A DNA stretch of 64,000 nt from Micromonospora zingiberis (GTDB taxonomy: Bacteria; Actinomycetota; Actinomycetes; Mycobacteriales; Micromonosporaceae). The stretch covers positions 1 to 64,000 of the forward strand of contig NZ_SJJR01000007.1 in the NCBI RefSeq assembly GCF_004331455.1, written 5' to 3'. A program made the translations under genes and the position numbers. Positions within the stretch are counted from its first letter, which is position 1, and each line of letters starts with the position of its first letter. The notes beneath the pieces were generated by a model, which saw nothing but the letters and a program-made list of their open reading frames with translations, did no database searches and was not told where the DNA came from. Of the stretch, positions 25,279 through 34,600 are shown piece after piece.

Positions 25279-26040
25279 ATGATCAAGCACTTCTTCGGCG
25301 ACACGATCGTCCTGCTGGGGCGGTCTCTGCGGCACATCAGCCGCAGCCCGGACACCATCATCACGACCGCGGTCATGCCGATCGCATTCATGTTGCTGTT
25401 CGTCTACGTGTTCGGCGGTGCGATCCAGACCGGGTCGGACAGCTACGTGAACTACCTGCTGCCCGGCATTCTGCTGATCACTGTGGCCTCGGGCATCTCC
25501 TACACCGCGTACCGCCTCTTCCTGGACATGAGGGGCGGCATCTTCGAGCGGTTCCAGTCCATGCCCATCGCGCGTCCGTCGGTGCTGTGGGCGCACGTGC
25601 TGACCTCGCTGGTCGCCAACCTGATCTCACTCGTGGTGGTGGTGCTGGTCGCGCTGGTGATGGGCTTCCGCTCGGGCGCCAGCGCGTTGGACTGGTTGGC
25701 GGTCACCGGCATCATGATGCTGTTCACGCTGGCCCTGACGTGGCTCGCCATCATCCCGGGCCTGACCGCGAAGTCCGTGGACGGGGCGAGCGCCTTCTCC
25801 TATCCGCTCATCTTCCTGCCGTTCGTCAGCTCGGCCTTCGTACCCACGGAGAGCATGCCCGGCCCGGTGCGCGCCTTCGCCGAGCACCAGCCGGTGACCG
25901 CCATCGTCAACACGATCCGCGACCTGTTCGCCCAGCAGCGCGTCGGTGGCGACATCTGGATCGCCCTCGCCTGGTGTGGTGGTCTGCTCGTCGTCGCGTA
26001 CGGCGTCGCCATGGTCGTGTACCGCCGCAAGATCAGTTGA
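25279..26040 (+). CDS. ABC-2 type permease (DrrB-like)
   Basis: 253 residues, six membrane segments, start 9 nt after the ATPase. TVMPIAFMLLFVYVFGG-type first helix (here AVMPIAFMLLFVYVFGGAI) and LPFVSSAFVPTESMPGPVRAFAEHQPVTAIVNTIRDL near the end are family hallmarks. It forms the channel of the exporter. Confidence 0.9.
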   Translation: MIKHFFGDTIVLLGRSLRHISRSPDTIITTAVMPIAFMLLFVYVFGGAIQTGSDSYVNYLLPGILLITVASGISYTAYRLFLDMRGGIFERFQSMPIARPSVLWAHVLTSLVANLISLVVVVLVALVMGFRSGASALDWLAVTGIMMLFTLALTWLAIIPGLTAKSVDGASAFSYPLIFLPFVSSAFVPTESMPGPVRAFAEHQPVTAIVNTIRDLFAQQRVGGDIWIALAWCGGLLVVAYGVAMVVYRRKIS

Positions 26041-26094
26041 CCCTGCTACCACCGGATCAGGTGCCCATGTCTCCTTCTTGTGCAGGATGACACC

Positions 26095-26865
26095 ATGCTG
26101 ACGATCGGACGGCTGGCGTCCTATGCCGGAGTGACCATCCGCGCGGTGCGGCACTATCACCAGATCGGGCTGCTTCAGGAGCCGGAGCGTGACGCCTCCG
26201 GCTACCGAACGTACGACGCGGCGGCGGTGGTGAGACTCATCCGGATCCGGACGCTGGCCGAGGCCGGCGTGCCGCTGGCCCGGGTCCGCGAGCTGCTCGA
26301 CGCGGACCCCGAGACGTTCGCCGCCGCGACCGCCGACATCGACCGACGGCTACGCGGGCAGATCCGCACGCTACAGGAGCACCGGCGGCGAATCGCGCGG
26401 CTGGGCGGCGGCGATTCCCTGGCTGTCCCCGAGGAGGTGGTCGACTACCTGGAGCGTCTTCGTGCCGTCGGCGCGCCGAGCGTCCTGATCGAGGGTGAGC
26501 GCGACGCGTGGATCCTGATGGCGGCCCGCTGGCCGGAAGCGATTCCGGTGATGATGGCCGAGAAGGTCGCGCAACTGGCCGACCCGAAGACGGTCCGGCT
26601 CTATCACCTCTTCGGGCGTATCGCAGAGAGTGGGGCAGACGAGGAACTGCTGCGCGAGACGGCCGACCTGATGAGCGACCTGTTCGAGCAGGCGTCGGCC
26701 AGCGGTGAACTGGACCGGCAGGACGAGGTCATGCCTGACGCGGCATTCATCGGCCTGGTGGACGCGTTCGCCGATGCCGCCCATCCCGCCATTGGGCGGC
26801 TACGCGAGCTGATCGCCGAGCGTGGTTGGACCGGGTGGACCCGGGTAGCGAAACGCGAGGCCTGA
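26095..26865 (+). CDS. MerR-family transcriptional regulator
   Basis: 256 residues from ATG 26095 (AGGA 8 nt upstream; an in-frame GTG at 26080 is the alternative). The N-terminus MLTIGRLASYAGVTIRAVRHYHQIGLL is the winged helix of MerR proteins, followed by a long dimer helix to about residue 110. The C-terminal ~140 residues have no Cys cluster, so it is not a metal sensor; they resemble the helical ligand domain of drug-sensing MerR proteins. It lies 54 nt after the exporter permease and probably activates the promoter at 24203-24233. Confidence 0.87.
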   Translation: MLTIGRLASYAGVTIRAVRHYHQIGLLQEPERDASGYRTYDAAAVVRLIRIRTLAEAGVPLARVRELLDADPETFAAATADIDRRLRGQIRTLQEHRRRIARLGGGDSLAVPEEVVDYLERLRAVGAPSVLIEGERDAWILMAARWPEAIPVMMAEKVAQLADPKTVRLYHLFGRIAESGADEELLRETADLMSDLFEQASASGELDRQDEVMPDAAFIGLVDAFADAAHPAIGRLRELIAERGWTGWTRVAKREA

Positions 26866-26957
26866 GCCGCCCCGCCGTCGCTGGCCACGGCCCACGGCCG
26901 CAAACTCACCCTGCGCGGGGGCCGCGCGGCCGGCGGGGGTGATGCGATGATGCGGCC

Positions 26958-27623
26958 GTGTCTTTAGCGACTCCCGCTCCGGTTGATTTCCGTGGCGTAC
27001 GACGTGCCTACGACACCGTGGCGCAGGACTACGCCGCCTACTTCCCGGACACCCGGGCGGAGGCGTCACTCGATCTCGCCATGGTCGACGCGTTCGCCGA
27101 GGCGATTCCGGCCGGCGAGGACGCGGGGGTGCTCGACGCCGGGTGCGGCACTGGCCGGATGAGCCGGTACCTCGCCGACCAGGGCTGCCGGGTGCAGGGG
27201 GTGGATCTGTCGCCGGGCATGATCGCCATGGCCCGCAGGGACAATCCGGACCTGGCCTTCGCCGTGGGCTCCGTGACGGATCTGCCGTACCCGGACGACC
27301 GGTTCGCTGGCGTACTGCTGTGGTATTCGATCATCCACACGCCACCTGCCGGCCAGTCGCGGATCTTCGCCGAGGCCGCCCGGGTGCTCCGTCCGGGCGG
27401 GCACCTGCTGGTCGGGTTCCAGTCCGGCGAAGGCATCCGCGACGTGGCCCCGGCGTACCGCCAGTTCGGCCATGAGATCCAGCTTGAGCGCCACCGCTAC
27501 CTCGCCGACCAGGTCGTGGCCGAGTTGGCGGCGGTCGGGCTGCGCGAGGTGTGCCGGATGGTGCGACGTGCCCGGGACACGGAACGGGACGATCACGCGG
27601 TGGTGCTGGCCGAAGCCCGGTGA
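26958..27623 (+). CDS. Class I SAM-dependent methyltransferase
   Basis: 221 residues. SAM-binding motif I is GVLDAGCGTGRMSRYLA, followed by acidic residue in QGVDLSPGMI and motif post-II VGSVTDLPYPDDRFAGVLLWYSIIHT. It is the Methyltransf_11/25 type (ubiE-like), common as a singleton; substrate unknown. GTG start, no clear ribosome binding site. Confidence 0.85.
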   Translation: MSLATPAPVDFRGVRRAYDTVAQDYAAYFPDTRAEASLDLAMVDAFAEAIPAGEDAGVLDAGCGTGRMSRYLADQGCRVQGVDLSPGMIAMARRDNPDLAFAVGSVTDLPYPDDRFAGVLLWYSIIHTPPAGQSRIFAEAARVLRPGGHLLVGFQSGEGIRDVAPAYRQFGHEIQLERHRYLADQVVAELAAVGLREVCRMVRRARDTERDDHAVVLAEAR

Positions 27624-27680
27624 GCTGACGCTGGCCGACCTCGACACGCCCTCATGGCCGAGGGCATTCCGGCGGAGCCA

Positions 27681-29426
27681 TTACGGCACCATCCAGCTCA
27701 GCACCGGGGTTGCCTGCAAGCCGACCAGCAACGCCATCGCGCAGATCAACACCACGCTCCAGCCGAACATGCGGCGGAACAGGTCGCCCTCGCGGCCACT
27801 GAGCCCCACCGCGCTCGCCGCGATCGTCAGGTTCTGCAACGAGATCATCTTCCCGACCACGCCGCCGGAGGCGTTGGCCGCGGCGAGCAGCACCGGGTCC
27901 AGGCCGGCGCGCTCGGCGGCGGTGACCTGGAGCGCGCCGAACAGCGAGTTGGAGGACGTGTCCGAGCCGGTGAGCGCCACACCCAGCCAGCCGAGTATCG
28001 GCGAGAGCAGCGCGAACAGGCCACCGGCGCCGGCCATCCAGGTGCCCAGCGTCGCGGTCTGCCCGCTGCCGTTCATCACGAATGCCAGCGCCAGCAGTCC
28101 GCAGACGGTCAGGATCGCCCAGCGCAGCGAGGCCAATGTCTGCCCGTACGTGACGAGCGCGGTGCGCGGGGTGATCCGCAGGATCGCCATCGTGACCAGG
28201 CCGGCCAGGACCAGCAGCGTGCCGGTGGAGGAGAGCCAGTTGAACCGGAAGACCGGCAACGACGACGGCGTCCCGGACACGGTCAGCAGGTGCAGTCCCG
28301 GCCAGTTGAAGGTCACGGTGACCGCGTTGAGCGCGTCCGCGATCGCGGGTACCTGCGACAGGCCGAAGATCGCCACGATCACCAGGTACGGGGCGTACGC
28401 CCGCCAGACCTCGACCGAGGTGTCCGGCGGGTGCGGGGCCACCGCCGTACGGCTGGCGAGGGTGACCCCATGGTCTGGTCGGCTGCCCGGCCCACCGGCG
28501 CCATCAACCCCGCCGGGCCCAGCCGGCGCACCGGGCCCGCCCGGCGTGGGCGTCGCGGAGAGTCCGGCCGATGCTCCCGGGGACGTGGCCTCGGTCGGCT
28601 GGTCCTCGTGCCGCCGTGGCGGCCAGATTCGCGCGGTCACGGCCACGACCACGGCGCTGACCAGGCCGGCGACGATGTCGGCCAGGGCCATCGCCAAGTA
28701 GTTCGAGGTGAGGAACTGTGCCAACGCGAAGGACACGCCGCAGGCCAGTGCCACGTGCCAGGTCCCGCGTAGCGCTCGGCGACCGCCGACCATGCCGACG
28801 AGGAGCAGTGGAATGAACAGCGCGATCACCGGCACCTGGCGTCCGGCCATCGCGCCCAGGTCGCCCGTCGGCAGGTCGGTGACCCGTGCCAGGGTGGTGA
28901 TCGGTAGGCCCAGCGGCCCGAATGCGGCCGGCACGGTGTTGGCCACCAGCGCCACGGTGGCCGCCTTCATCGGACCGAACCCCAGCGCCAGCAGCATCAC
29001 CGTGGTGATCGCGACCGGGGTGCCCTGCCCGGCCAGCCCTTCGAGTAGCGAACCGAAGCAGAACGCGATCACCAGCGCCTGGACTCGCTGGTCGTCGCTG
29101 ACCCGGGCGAACGAGCGGCGGAGCACGTCGAAGTGCCCGCTCGTAACGGTCATCCGGTAGATCCAGATGGCGGTGCCGAACGTCCACACGAGCGGGAACA
29201 GCGCAAACGTGGCGCCCTGACTCGCGGTGAGCAGCGCCTGCCCGGCCGGCATCGAGTAGGCCACGATGGACACCACCAGGGCGACGGCGAGCGCGCCGAG
29301 CGCGGCCACCCAGGCCCGTGCCCGCACCACCCCGAGTAGCAGGAACAGTGTGACGATCGGCAGCGCGGCGACGAGGGCGCTCAACGCGAGCGAGTCGGCG
29401 AGCGGGTCCAGGATCGGGCGGTACAC
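27681..29426 (-). CDS. lctP: L-lactate permease (LctP family)
   Basis: 581 residues from the GTG at 29426, since GGAGG ends 5 nt before it; the GTG two codons earlier overlaps the binding site. About 13 membrane segments. FCFGSLLEGLAGQGTPVAITT, the glycolate/lactate permease signature, lies in the first half, and LTGSDTSSNSLFGALQ with ASGGVVGKMISLQNL in the second. A 70-residue Pro/Gly/Ala-rich cytoplasmic loop lies between halves. It imports lactate (or glycolate) with protons. No lactate dehydrogenase gene is adjacent. Confidence 0.9.
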   Translation of the reverse strand: MYRPILDPLADSLALSALVAALPIVTLFLLLGVVRARAWVAALGALAVALVVSIVAYSMPAGQALLTASQGATFALFPLVWTFGTAIWIYRMTVTSGHFDVLRRSFARVSDDQRVQALVIAFCFGSLLEGLAGQGTPVAITTVMLLALGFGPMKAATVALVANTVPAAFGPLGLPITTLARVTDLPTGDLGAMAGRQVPVIALFIPLLLVGMVGGRRALRGTWHVALACGVSFALAQFLTSNYLAMALADIVAGLVSAVVVAVTARIWPPRRHEDQPTEATSPGASAGLSATPTPGGPGAPAGPGGVDGAGGPGSRPDHGVTLASRTAVAPHPPDTSVEVWRAYAPYLVIVAIFGLSQVPAIADALNAVTVTFNWPGLHLLTVSGTPSSLPVFRFNWLSSTGTLLVLAGLVTMAILRITPRTALVTYGQTLASLRWAILTVCGLLALAFVMNGSGQTATLGTWMAGAGGLFALLSPILGWLGVALTGSDTSSNSLFGALQVTAAERAGLDPVLLAAANASGGVVGKMISLQNLTIAASAVGLSGREGDLFRRMFGWSVVLICAMALLVGLQATPVLSWMVP

Positions 29427-29577
29427 GCGCACCTCCGAGGAGCAACACGTCGGCCGGCCGGTCGCCGTACGAGAGTGCGCTCAGTGTGCCGAGCCGGTCA
29501 CGCCGGCACCTCTCCAAAATTGCGCTGTTTCCGCCCGTCGTGCAGTGGTGGCCGGCTCGTCGGCGGGGCCACCGCGT

Positions 29578-30573
29578 TCAGGCCGCGCCGGCCAGTGCGG
29601 CGAGTAGTTCGGCTTCCCGAGCGGCGCTGAGGCCGGCGCGGCGCTGCCGGTGCAGCCCCGCCTCACGCTCCCAGGCGAGGGTGTCTGCCAGCAGGTCAGC
29701 GCGGGGGCGGTGGCGCAGCCCGGTGCCAGCCGCCGCCGCGCCGCTGCGGGCCGACCACCCTTCCCAGCCGGGCTCGACGAGCCACATCGCCAGTGACTCC
29801 GGGCCCATGTACTCCGTCACGCCCTGGGCCACCAGCCAGGCCGGATCGGCGTCGATCACGGGTCCGGTGTGTCCGCCGACGGCACGGCACTGGGCGATCC
29901 ACTCGCCGAACGGCACCACCGGTCCCACCGTGTCGTAGGTGCCGGTCGTCCCGGCGACAGCGCCGTCGAGCAGCCAGGCCGTCAGGTCGCGTACGTCGAT
30001 GACCTGGGTCGGCAGGTCGGGGGTGCGGGGTACCAGCATCGGCGCGTCGGGGTCGCGGGCGGCGCGGGCGACCCAGTAGCCGGAGCGGTCGCTGTGGTCG
30101 CCGGGGCCGCCGATCAGCCCCGCGCGGGCCACCAGCAAGCGGTCGCCCAGATGGCTGGCGGACAGCTGCTCGCAGGCCACCTTCGCCGCGCCGTACTCCT
30201 CGCGACCGACCGTGTCCCGAGCGGTCGCCGGCAGCGTGGGCGTCGACTCGTCGGCGCCGGGTGTGTCATGGCGGGCGTAGGCGCTGACCGAGGAGACGTA
30301 GCTCCAGTGCCGGGCCCGGTCACGCAGCGCCCGCAGGGCCTCCCGGACGAAGCCGGGCTGCCACGACACCTCGATGACGGCGTCCCAGTCATGGCCGCGC
30401 AGCGCGTCGTACGCGGTGGGATCGTTGCGGTCGGCGCGGACGAGGGTCGTGCCGGGCGGTACCGCCCCGCTCTCGCCTCGGGCCAGGCAGGTGACTACGT
30501 ACCCCCGCGTGACCGCCTGCCGGGCCACCTCCCGCCCGAGCCATGCCGTCCCACCCAGTACCAGCAGCTTCAT
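29578..30573 (-). CDS. NAD-dependent epimerase/reductase-like protein
   Basis: 331 residues from ATG 30573. It begins [20 protein letters not shown] (the GxxGxxG dinucleotide loop of extended SDR proteins) and continues with [11 protein letters not shown] and [13 protein letters not shown], in which Tyr and Lys of the YxxxK site are present. The C-terminal half, after ~200, is the variable substrate domain. Function not known; it is similar to reductases labelled isoflavone-reductase or NmrA-like. Confidence 0.8.
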   Translation of the reverse strand: MKLLVLGGTAWLGREVARQAVTRGYVVTCLARGESGAVPPGTTLVRADRNDPTAYDALRGHDWDAVIEVSWQPGFVREALRALRDRARHWSYVSSVSAYARHDTPGADESTPTLPATARDTVGREEYGAAKVACEQLSASHLGDRLLVARAGLIGGPGDHSDRSGYWVARAARDPDAPMLVPRTPDLPTQVIDVRDLTAWLLDGAVAGTTGTYDTVGPVVPFGEWIAQCRAVGGHTGPVIDADPAWLVAQGVTEYMGPESLAMWLVEPGWEGWSARSGAAAAGTGLRHRPRADLLADTLAWEREAGLHRQRRAGLSAAREAELLAALAGAA

Positions 30574-30847
30574 GCCCACCAGCGAAACAGCAGCCGTACG
30601 CCGCGGCCAAGGATCTTCGCCGTGGGCAGAACGCCGGCGCCCGCGACCTCTTCGCGCAGCGAGGTGAGCCGCTTCTCCGCCTGGTCCGGCCGATCCAGCC
30701 CGGCCGGATCAGGCGCCACCTGTCGACGGCGCCCGATGGTGAGTGCTGTCCGTCAACACGTCCCGGACGGACTACCGTGAGGCCGTGTGGGGCGGCGATG
30801 ACCCACTACCGCGTGCATCTCGTCGGCCTGATCTGAGGAGACCGAGC

Positions 30848-31444
30848 ATGACCGATCCGCAGGTATGGGTAGGGCAGACCTACGAGCGGCTCGCGGATCT
30901 GCTCGCCGCCGCGCCCGTCGAGACGTGGGATGCGCCGTCGTTGTGTGAGAAGTGGCTCGTACGTCATGTGGTCGCGCACGTGACGATGCCGGCGCGGCTG
31001 ACCGTCGAGCAGTTCGGGGCGGAGATGGCGGCGGCCGGTGGTGACTTCACCGTGCTCTCCGACGCGGTGGCGGCGCGGGACGGATCGCTGCCGACCGCTG
31101 TCCTGCTCGACCAGCTCCGGTCGCCGATCCTGCACGCCTGGCAACCGCCGGGTGGTGGTGCCGCCGGGGCGTTGAATCACGCGGTGATCCATTCCGTGGA
31201 TGTGACAGTGGCGTGCGACTGGCCTGCGGCCGCGCCGACGGAGGCGGTGACCGCCGTCCTCGACCAGGTCACCGCCGCCAACGGTGCCTTGTTCGGGGTG
31301 GACCTGACCGGCCTGCGGTTCGCGGCTGTCGACAGCGGCTGGAACTGGGGGAGCGGTGAGCCGGTGCGGGCCGACGGTGGCTCGCTGGTGGCGCTGCTGT
31401 CCGGTCGCGCGTTGCCTGACGGTCGGGCCCTGCCCCGGCGCTGA
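30848..31444 (+). CDS. Maleylpyruvate isomerase N-terminal/TIGR03083-type protein
   Basis: 198 residues from ATG 30848, with GAGGAGA upstream. The four-helix DinB-like fold opens with WDAPSLCEKWLVRHVVAHVTMPAR and a second His lies in NHAVIHSVDVTVACD, so the likely metal site (H, H/E, H) is present. Some relatives are mycothiol-dependent isomerases or transferases. The frame is open upstream but without a start. Confidence 0.78.
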   Translation: MTDPQVWVGQTYERLADLLAAAPVETWDAPSLCEKWLVRHVVAHVTMPARLTVEQFGAEMAAAGGDFTVLSDAVAARDGSLPTAVLLDQLRSPILHAWQPPGGGAAGALNHAVIHSVDVTVACDWPAAAPTEAVTAVLDQVTAANGALFGVDLTGLRFAAVDSGWNWGSGEPVRADGGSLVALLSGRALPDGRALPRR

Positions 31445-31484
31445 CCCGCCGGCCGAGGCGTCCCGGGCTCACGCCATCAGGGGT

Positions 31485-32615
31485 TCAGGTCGCGGCGGTC
31501 CAGGTGACGGCCAGGGGCAGTCCGAGGAAATCGGCGTACCGTCCCAGCGCCGTCTCGACCTGCCCCCGGACTCCGGGGGTGAGGTCGACCAGGGGTCGTA
31601 CGGCGATGCTCACGCGGGTCTTGCCGAGGCTGCGTTTCCAGGTGCCGACCACCCGCCCGGCGACCACGACGGTGGCCTGGAAGACGCCGTTGCCGCCGGG
31701 GATGATCGCCTGCTTGTGCTCGGGGTCGAGCATCAACGTCCGGTCCTTGAAGCCGAGCAGGTATTCGTCGAAGCCGGGCAGCGCCAGCGCGTCGTCCGCC
31801 GGTGCGCGGGGTGCGTCGAGCAGGGGCGTGTGCAGCACCGCCTCGGTGCCGTCGACCTGGACGGTGGTCAGGTCGTCTCCGGCGGCGGCGATGCCTCGTT
31901 TGGCGTCGGTCGCGGTCAGGCCCGTCCAACCGGCGAAGTCCTGCCGGGTGGTGGGGCCGTGGCTGCGGAAGTAGCGCAGCGCCAGAGTTGCCAGCGCCTC
32001 GTCGCGGTCGGGTTGGTGCTGACCGGGCGCCCACTCGTCGAGCAGCGCGAAGGTCTGCTCAGCACCGACGTTCGCGGCGATGCAGGTGACGCCGCGCTGG
32101 GCGGCGTACCACAGCAGGTGGTAGCCACGCTGACCGGCGCCGTCGATGCCGGCCTCGACCAGCGTGGCGACGCACTCGGTGCGGGTCAACCGGCCGCCGC
32201 CGGTCAGGGCCTCGCCCAGCACGTCGGCGGCGCGGTCGGCCTCGGCCTCGGACAGGCCGAGGAACTCCCGCCGTCGGACCGCGCCGGCCAGGGCGCGTAC
32301 CCCGGTCAGCTCCAGCAGCCAGCGGGCGTCCCGGGCGGGAACGAGGTGGATGGTGCCGCGCATCGGCCAGGTCCGCAGGGCCTCGCGGCGCTCCAGCGCG
32401 TCGTGCACGTCGGCGTGGGTGGACCCGGGTAGTCGTACGCCCAGCGACCACATCCCGCTGGCCAGGTCCTGTGCCTGCATGGCGCCGAACCACTCCACCA
32501 CCTCGGCCACCCGGGAGAGCGGGGCGGCGGTGGGGTGGGGGCGCAGCCGGAGGCTGGTCATCCGCAACGCGAGCGCCTCGGCACCGGTCAGCGCCGTCGA
32601 GCCGGTGGGTGCCAC
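31485..32615 (-). CDS. AlkZ/YcaQ-like DNA glycosylase (winged-helix, HTH_42)
   Basis: 376 residues, GTG preceded by AAGGCAGG. The catalytic Q-x-Q of the AlkZ family is visible in GAMQAQDLASGMWSLGVR (Gln47 and Gln49). The start RMTSLRLRP, the middle RGTIHLVPARDARWLL and the late LPGFDEYLLGFKDR are the family landmarks. AlkZ relatives remove alkylated or cross-linked bases; some protect antibiotic producers. No biosynthetic genes are nearby, so a general repair role is more likely. Confidence 0.85.
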   Translation of the reverse strand: MAPTGSTALTGAEALALRMTSLRLRPHPTAAPLSRVAEVVEWFGAMQAQDLASGMWSLGVRLPGSTHADVHDALERREALRTWPMRGTIHLVPARDARWLLELTGVRALAGAVRRREFLGLSEAEADRAADVLGEALTGGGRLTRTECVATLVEAGIDGAGQRGYHLLWYAAQRGVTCIAANVGAEQTFALLDEWAPGQHQPDRDEALATLALRYFRSHGPTTRQDFAGWTGLTATDAKRGIAAAGDDLTTVQVDGTEAVLHTPLLDAPRAPADDALALPGFDEYLLGFKDRTLMLDPEHKQAIIPGGNGVFQATVVVAGRVVGTWKRSLGKTRVSIAVRPLVDLTPGVRGQVETALGRYADFLGLPLAVTWTAAT

Positions 32616-32882
32616 GAGCCTGCCTTCCGTCGGTCTCCGACGGCAGCATAGGGACCGGCACCGACACTCGGTGCGGATTCTGCCCGGAGGCGCCAGAGGC
32701 GGCCCCTGATCGCGCTGCGCCAGCTCCGTTGGTGACGAAGCGCGATCCCCCGTTCAGGTTCGCCGGCGCGGGGCGGCGACGAATCGCCGGCGCCGGTACT
32801 TCCTCAGGATGGCGCTTGCCGGTCGGTCGGGGAAACTGTGACCGGGGCAACTTGCGGATAACTTGAGCAAAGCCGATCGCGG

Positions 32883-33473
32883 TCAACCCTGGCGGGGCTG
32901 TGGTACCCGTACCGCGGCCATGCCGGCGGCGGTGGCCGCCTCGATGCCCAGGTCGGCGTCCTCGAAGACCAGGCAGGAGCGCGGCGGTACGCCGAGCAGG
33001 TCGGCGGCGCGGAGGAACGGCTCCGGGTCGGGCTTCGGGCGGGTGTAGTCCCCGGCGCAGACCAGCACGTCGAACCGGTCCAGGATGCCCAGCGCGTCGA
33101 GGGAGGCGGTGACCGCCTCGCGGGTGCTGCCGGAGACCACCGCGAACGGGATCCGCCCGTGCGCGTCGTCGATGTGGTGCAGGACCCCGGGGATGCCGAC
33201 CGCCGTGGGCAGCAACTGCTGGAACAGCGCCTCCCGGCGGGCGGTCACGGTCTCCAGCGGCATGTTCAGCCGCTGCTGGTCGTTGAGGGCGGCGACGATG
33301 TCGGCGGTCGGCCGGCCGGCCCAGGCGTAGAACAACTCCTCGGGGAAGTCGCAGCCCCACTCGTCGAGGGCCTGCCGCCAGGCCCGGTAGTGCTGGGGCA
33401 TGGAGTCGACGATGGTGCCGTCGCAGTCGAACAGGTACGCCTGGAAGTCACCGGCGGGCAGGGGCAGCATCAC
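32883..33473 (-). CDS. HAD-family phosphatase (beta-phosphoglucomutase-like)
   Basis: 196 residues. Motif I LFDCDGTIVDSMPQHYRAWRQAL, motif II FAVVSGSTRE, motif III Lys in YTRPKPDPEPFLRAA and motif IV VFEDADLGIEAATAAGM. Cap type and length match YqaB/beta-phosphoglucomutase relatives, which act on sugar phosphates. The GTG at 33473 follows TAGCCT by 6 nt, so it is likely leaderless; ATG 33470 is the alternative. Confidence 0.87.
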   Translation of the reverse strand: MMLPLPAGDFQAYLFDCDGTIVDSMPQHYRAWRQALDEWGCDFPEELFYAWAGRPTADIVAALNDQQRLNMPLETVTARREALFQQLLPTAVGIPGVLHHIDDAHGRIPFAVVSGSTREAVTASLDALGILDRFDVLVCAGDYTRPKPDPEPFLRAADLLGVPPRSCLVFEDADLGIEAATAAGMAAVRVPQPRQG

Positions 33474-33540
33474 CGGCCCAGGCTATCCGGCCGCAGGGAC
33501 ACCGCCGAACCGGTGGTCGTCCGGCCGCACGGCACACCGA

Positions 33541-34029
33541 TCAGAGCCGCTGGTACATCACGAGCAGGTCGACGTAGCCCTCGTCGGGGTGGCGGAAACC
33601 CTCCGGGATCCGGCCGACCACCTCGAATCCGAGCGACCGCCACAGCGACACCGCACGGGTGTTGCTGGCCACCACGGCGTTGAACTGCATCGCCCGGTAA
33701 CCGTCGGCGCGGGCCAGGTCGAGCACGTACCGGCCGAGGGCGCGGCCGATCCCGCGTCCGGCCGCCGACGGGGCGACCATGAAGCTGGCGTTGGCGACGT
33801 GGGCGCCGGGGCCGAGCTGGTTGGGGGTCAGCTTCGCCGACCCGAGCACGGTGCCGTCGGTGTCGACCGCGACCACCGTACGACCCGGCGGGGGCACCAG
33901 CCACATGCTCCGGGCGCGTTCCTCGCCGACGTCGCGCGGCCAGGTGTACGTCTGACCGGCCGCGACGATCTCGCGGAGAAAGGGCCAGATGCCCGGCCAG
34001 TCCTCGGCCGTCGCGATCCTGATCTCCAT
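33541..34029 (-). CDS. GNAT family N-acetyltransferase
   Basis: 162 residues from ATG 34029, placed 7 nt after CATGCT (leaderless). The acetyl-CoA site is VAPSAAGRGIGRALGRYVLDLA (R/Q-x-x-G-x-G/A present as GRGIGRA), preceded by beta-bulge strand HVANASFMVAPS. Ends WRSLGFEVVGRIPEGFRHPDEGYVDLLVMY, typical of phosphinothricin acetyltransferase-like proteins. Substrate unknown. Confidence 0.87.
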   Translation of the reverse strand: MEIRIATAEDWPGIWPFLREIVAAGQTYTWPRDVGEERARSMWLVPPPGRTVVAVDTDGTVLGSAKLTPNQLGPGAHVANASFMVAPSAAGRGIGRALGRYVLDLARADGYRAMQFNAVVASNTRAVSLWRSLGFEVVGRIPEGFRHPDEGYVDLLVMYQRL

Positions 34030-34081
34030 GACCGGGAGCATGCCAGCCGGCTGCCGGTCCGGGCCAGCGGGTTACTCGGGC

Positions 34082-34453
34082 TCACAGCAGGCCGGCCGCC
34101 ATCGCGGTGGTGACCGCGGCGGTCCGGTCGGAGACGTCGAGCTTGGCGAAGGTACGCAGCAGGTGGGTCTTCACGGTCGCCTCGCTGAGGTGCAGCTCAC
34201 GGCCGGTCTCGGCGTTCGACAACCCCCGGCCGACCCGCCGCAGCACGTCTTCGAGGCTGGGCCGGCTGACGCTCAGCCCCGGCACGGTGCGGGCCTCCAG
34301 GATCTCGATGGTGCTGGTCTTGCCCGCGCCGTTGGGGCCGAGCAGGGCCACCACCTCCCCGGTGGCGACGTCCAGGTCGAGGCCGGCGACGGCGGGGGTG
34401 TCGCCGTACGTTTTGCGCAGTCCGCGTACGCGGATGGCGGGGTTCGGGGTCAT
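34082..34453 (-). pseudogene. Chimeric remnant: ABC ATPase start and end fused to LuxR-type HTH
   Basis: 123-residue open frame made of three pieces. Residues 1-54 are the N-terminus of an ABC ATPase including Walker [18 protein letters not shown]. Residues ~56-74 ([16 protein letters not shown]) match the last residues of the same ATPase class, with everything between, including signature and Walker B, missing. Residues ~75-123 ([23 protein letters not shown]) are the LuxR/NarL helix-turn-helix that ends a response regulator. Two in-frame deletions have collapsed an exporter/two-component locus. It cannot hydrolyse ATP; DNA binding is conceivable. It is divergent from wrbA. Confidence 0.8.
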
Positions 34454-34600
34454 ACCTCGATCGTCGGCGAACGCCGTCCTGGCGCGGGACGACCGGTGGA
34501 CGGAATGCGGTTGTCCGTCGATCGGTGGACGGCGTCGGTGTTTGCCGGCGCAAGCATCGGGTAGTCGCCGAAGCTAACCCCGAGGCAGGAAGGACATCAC

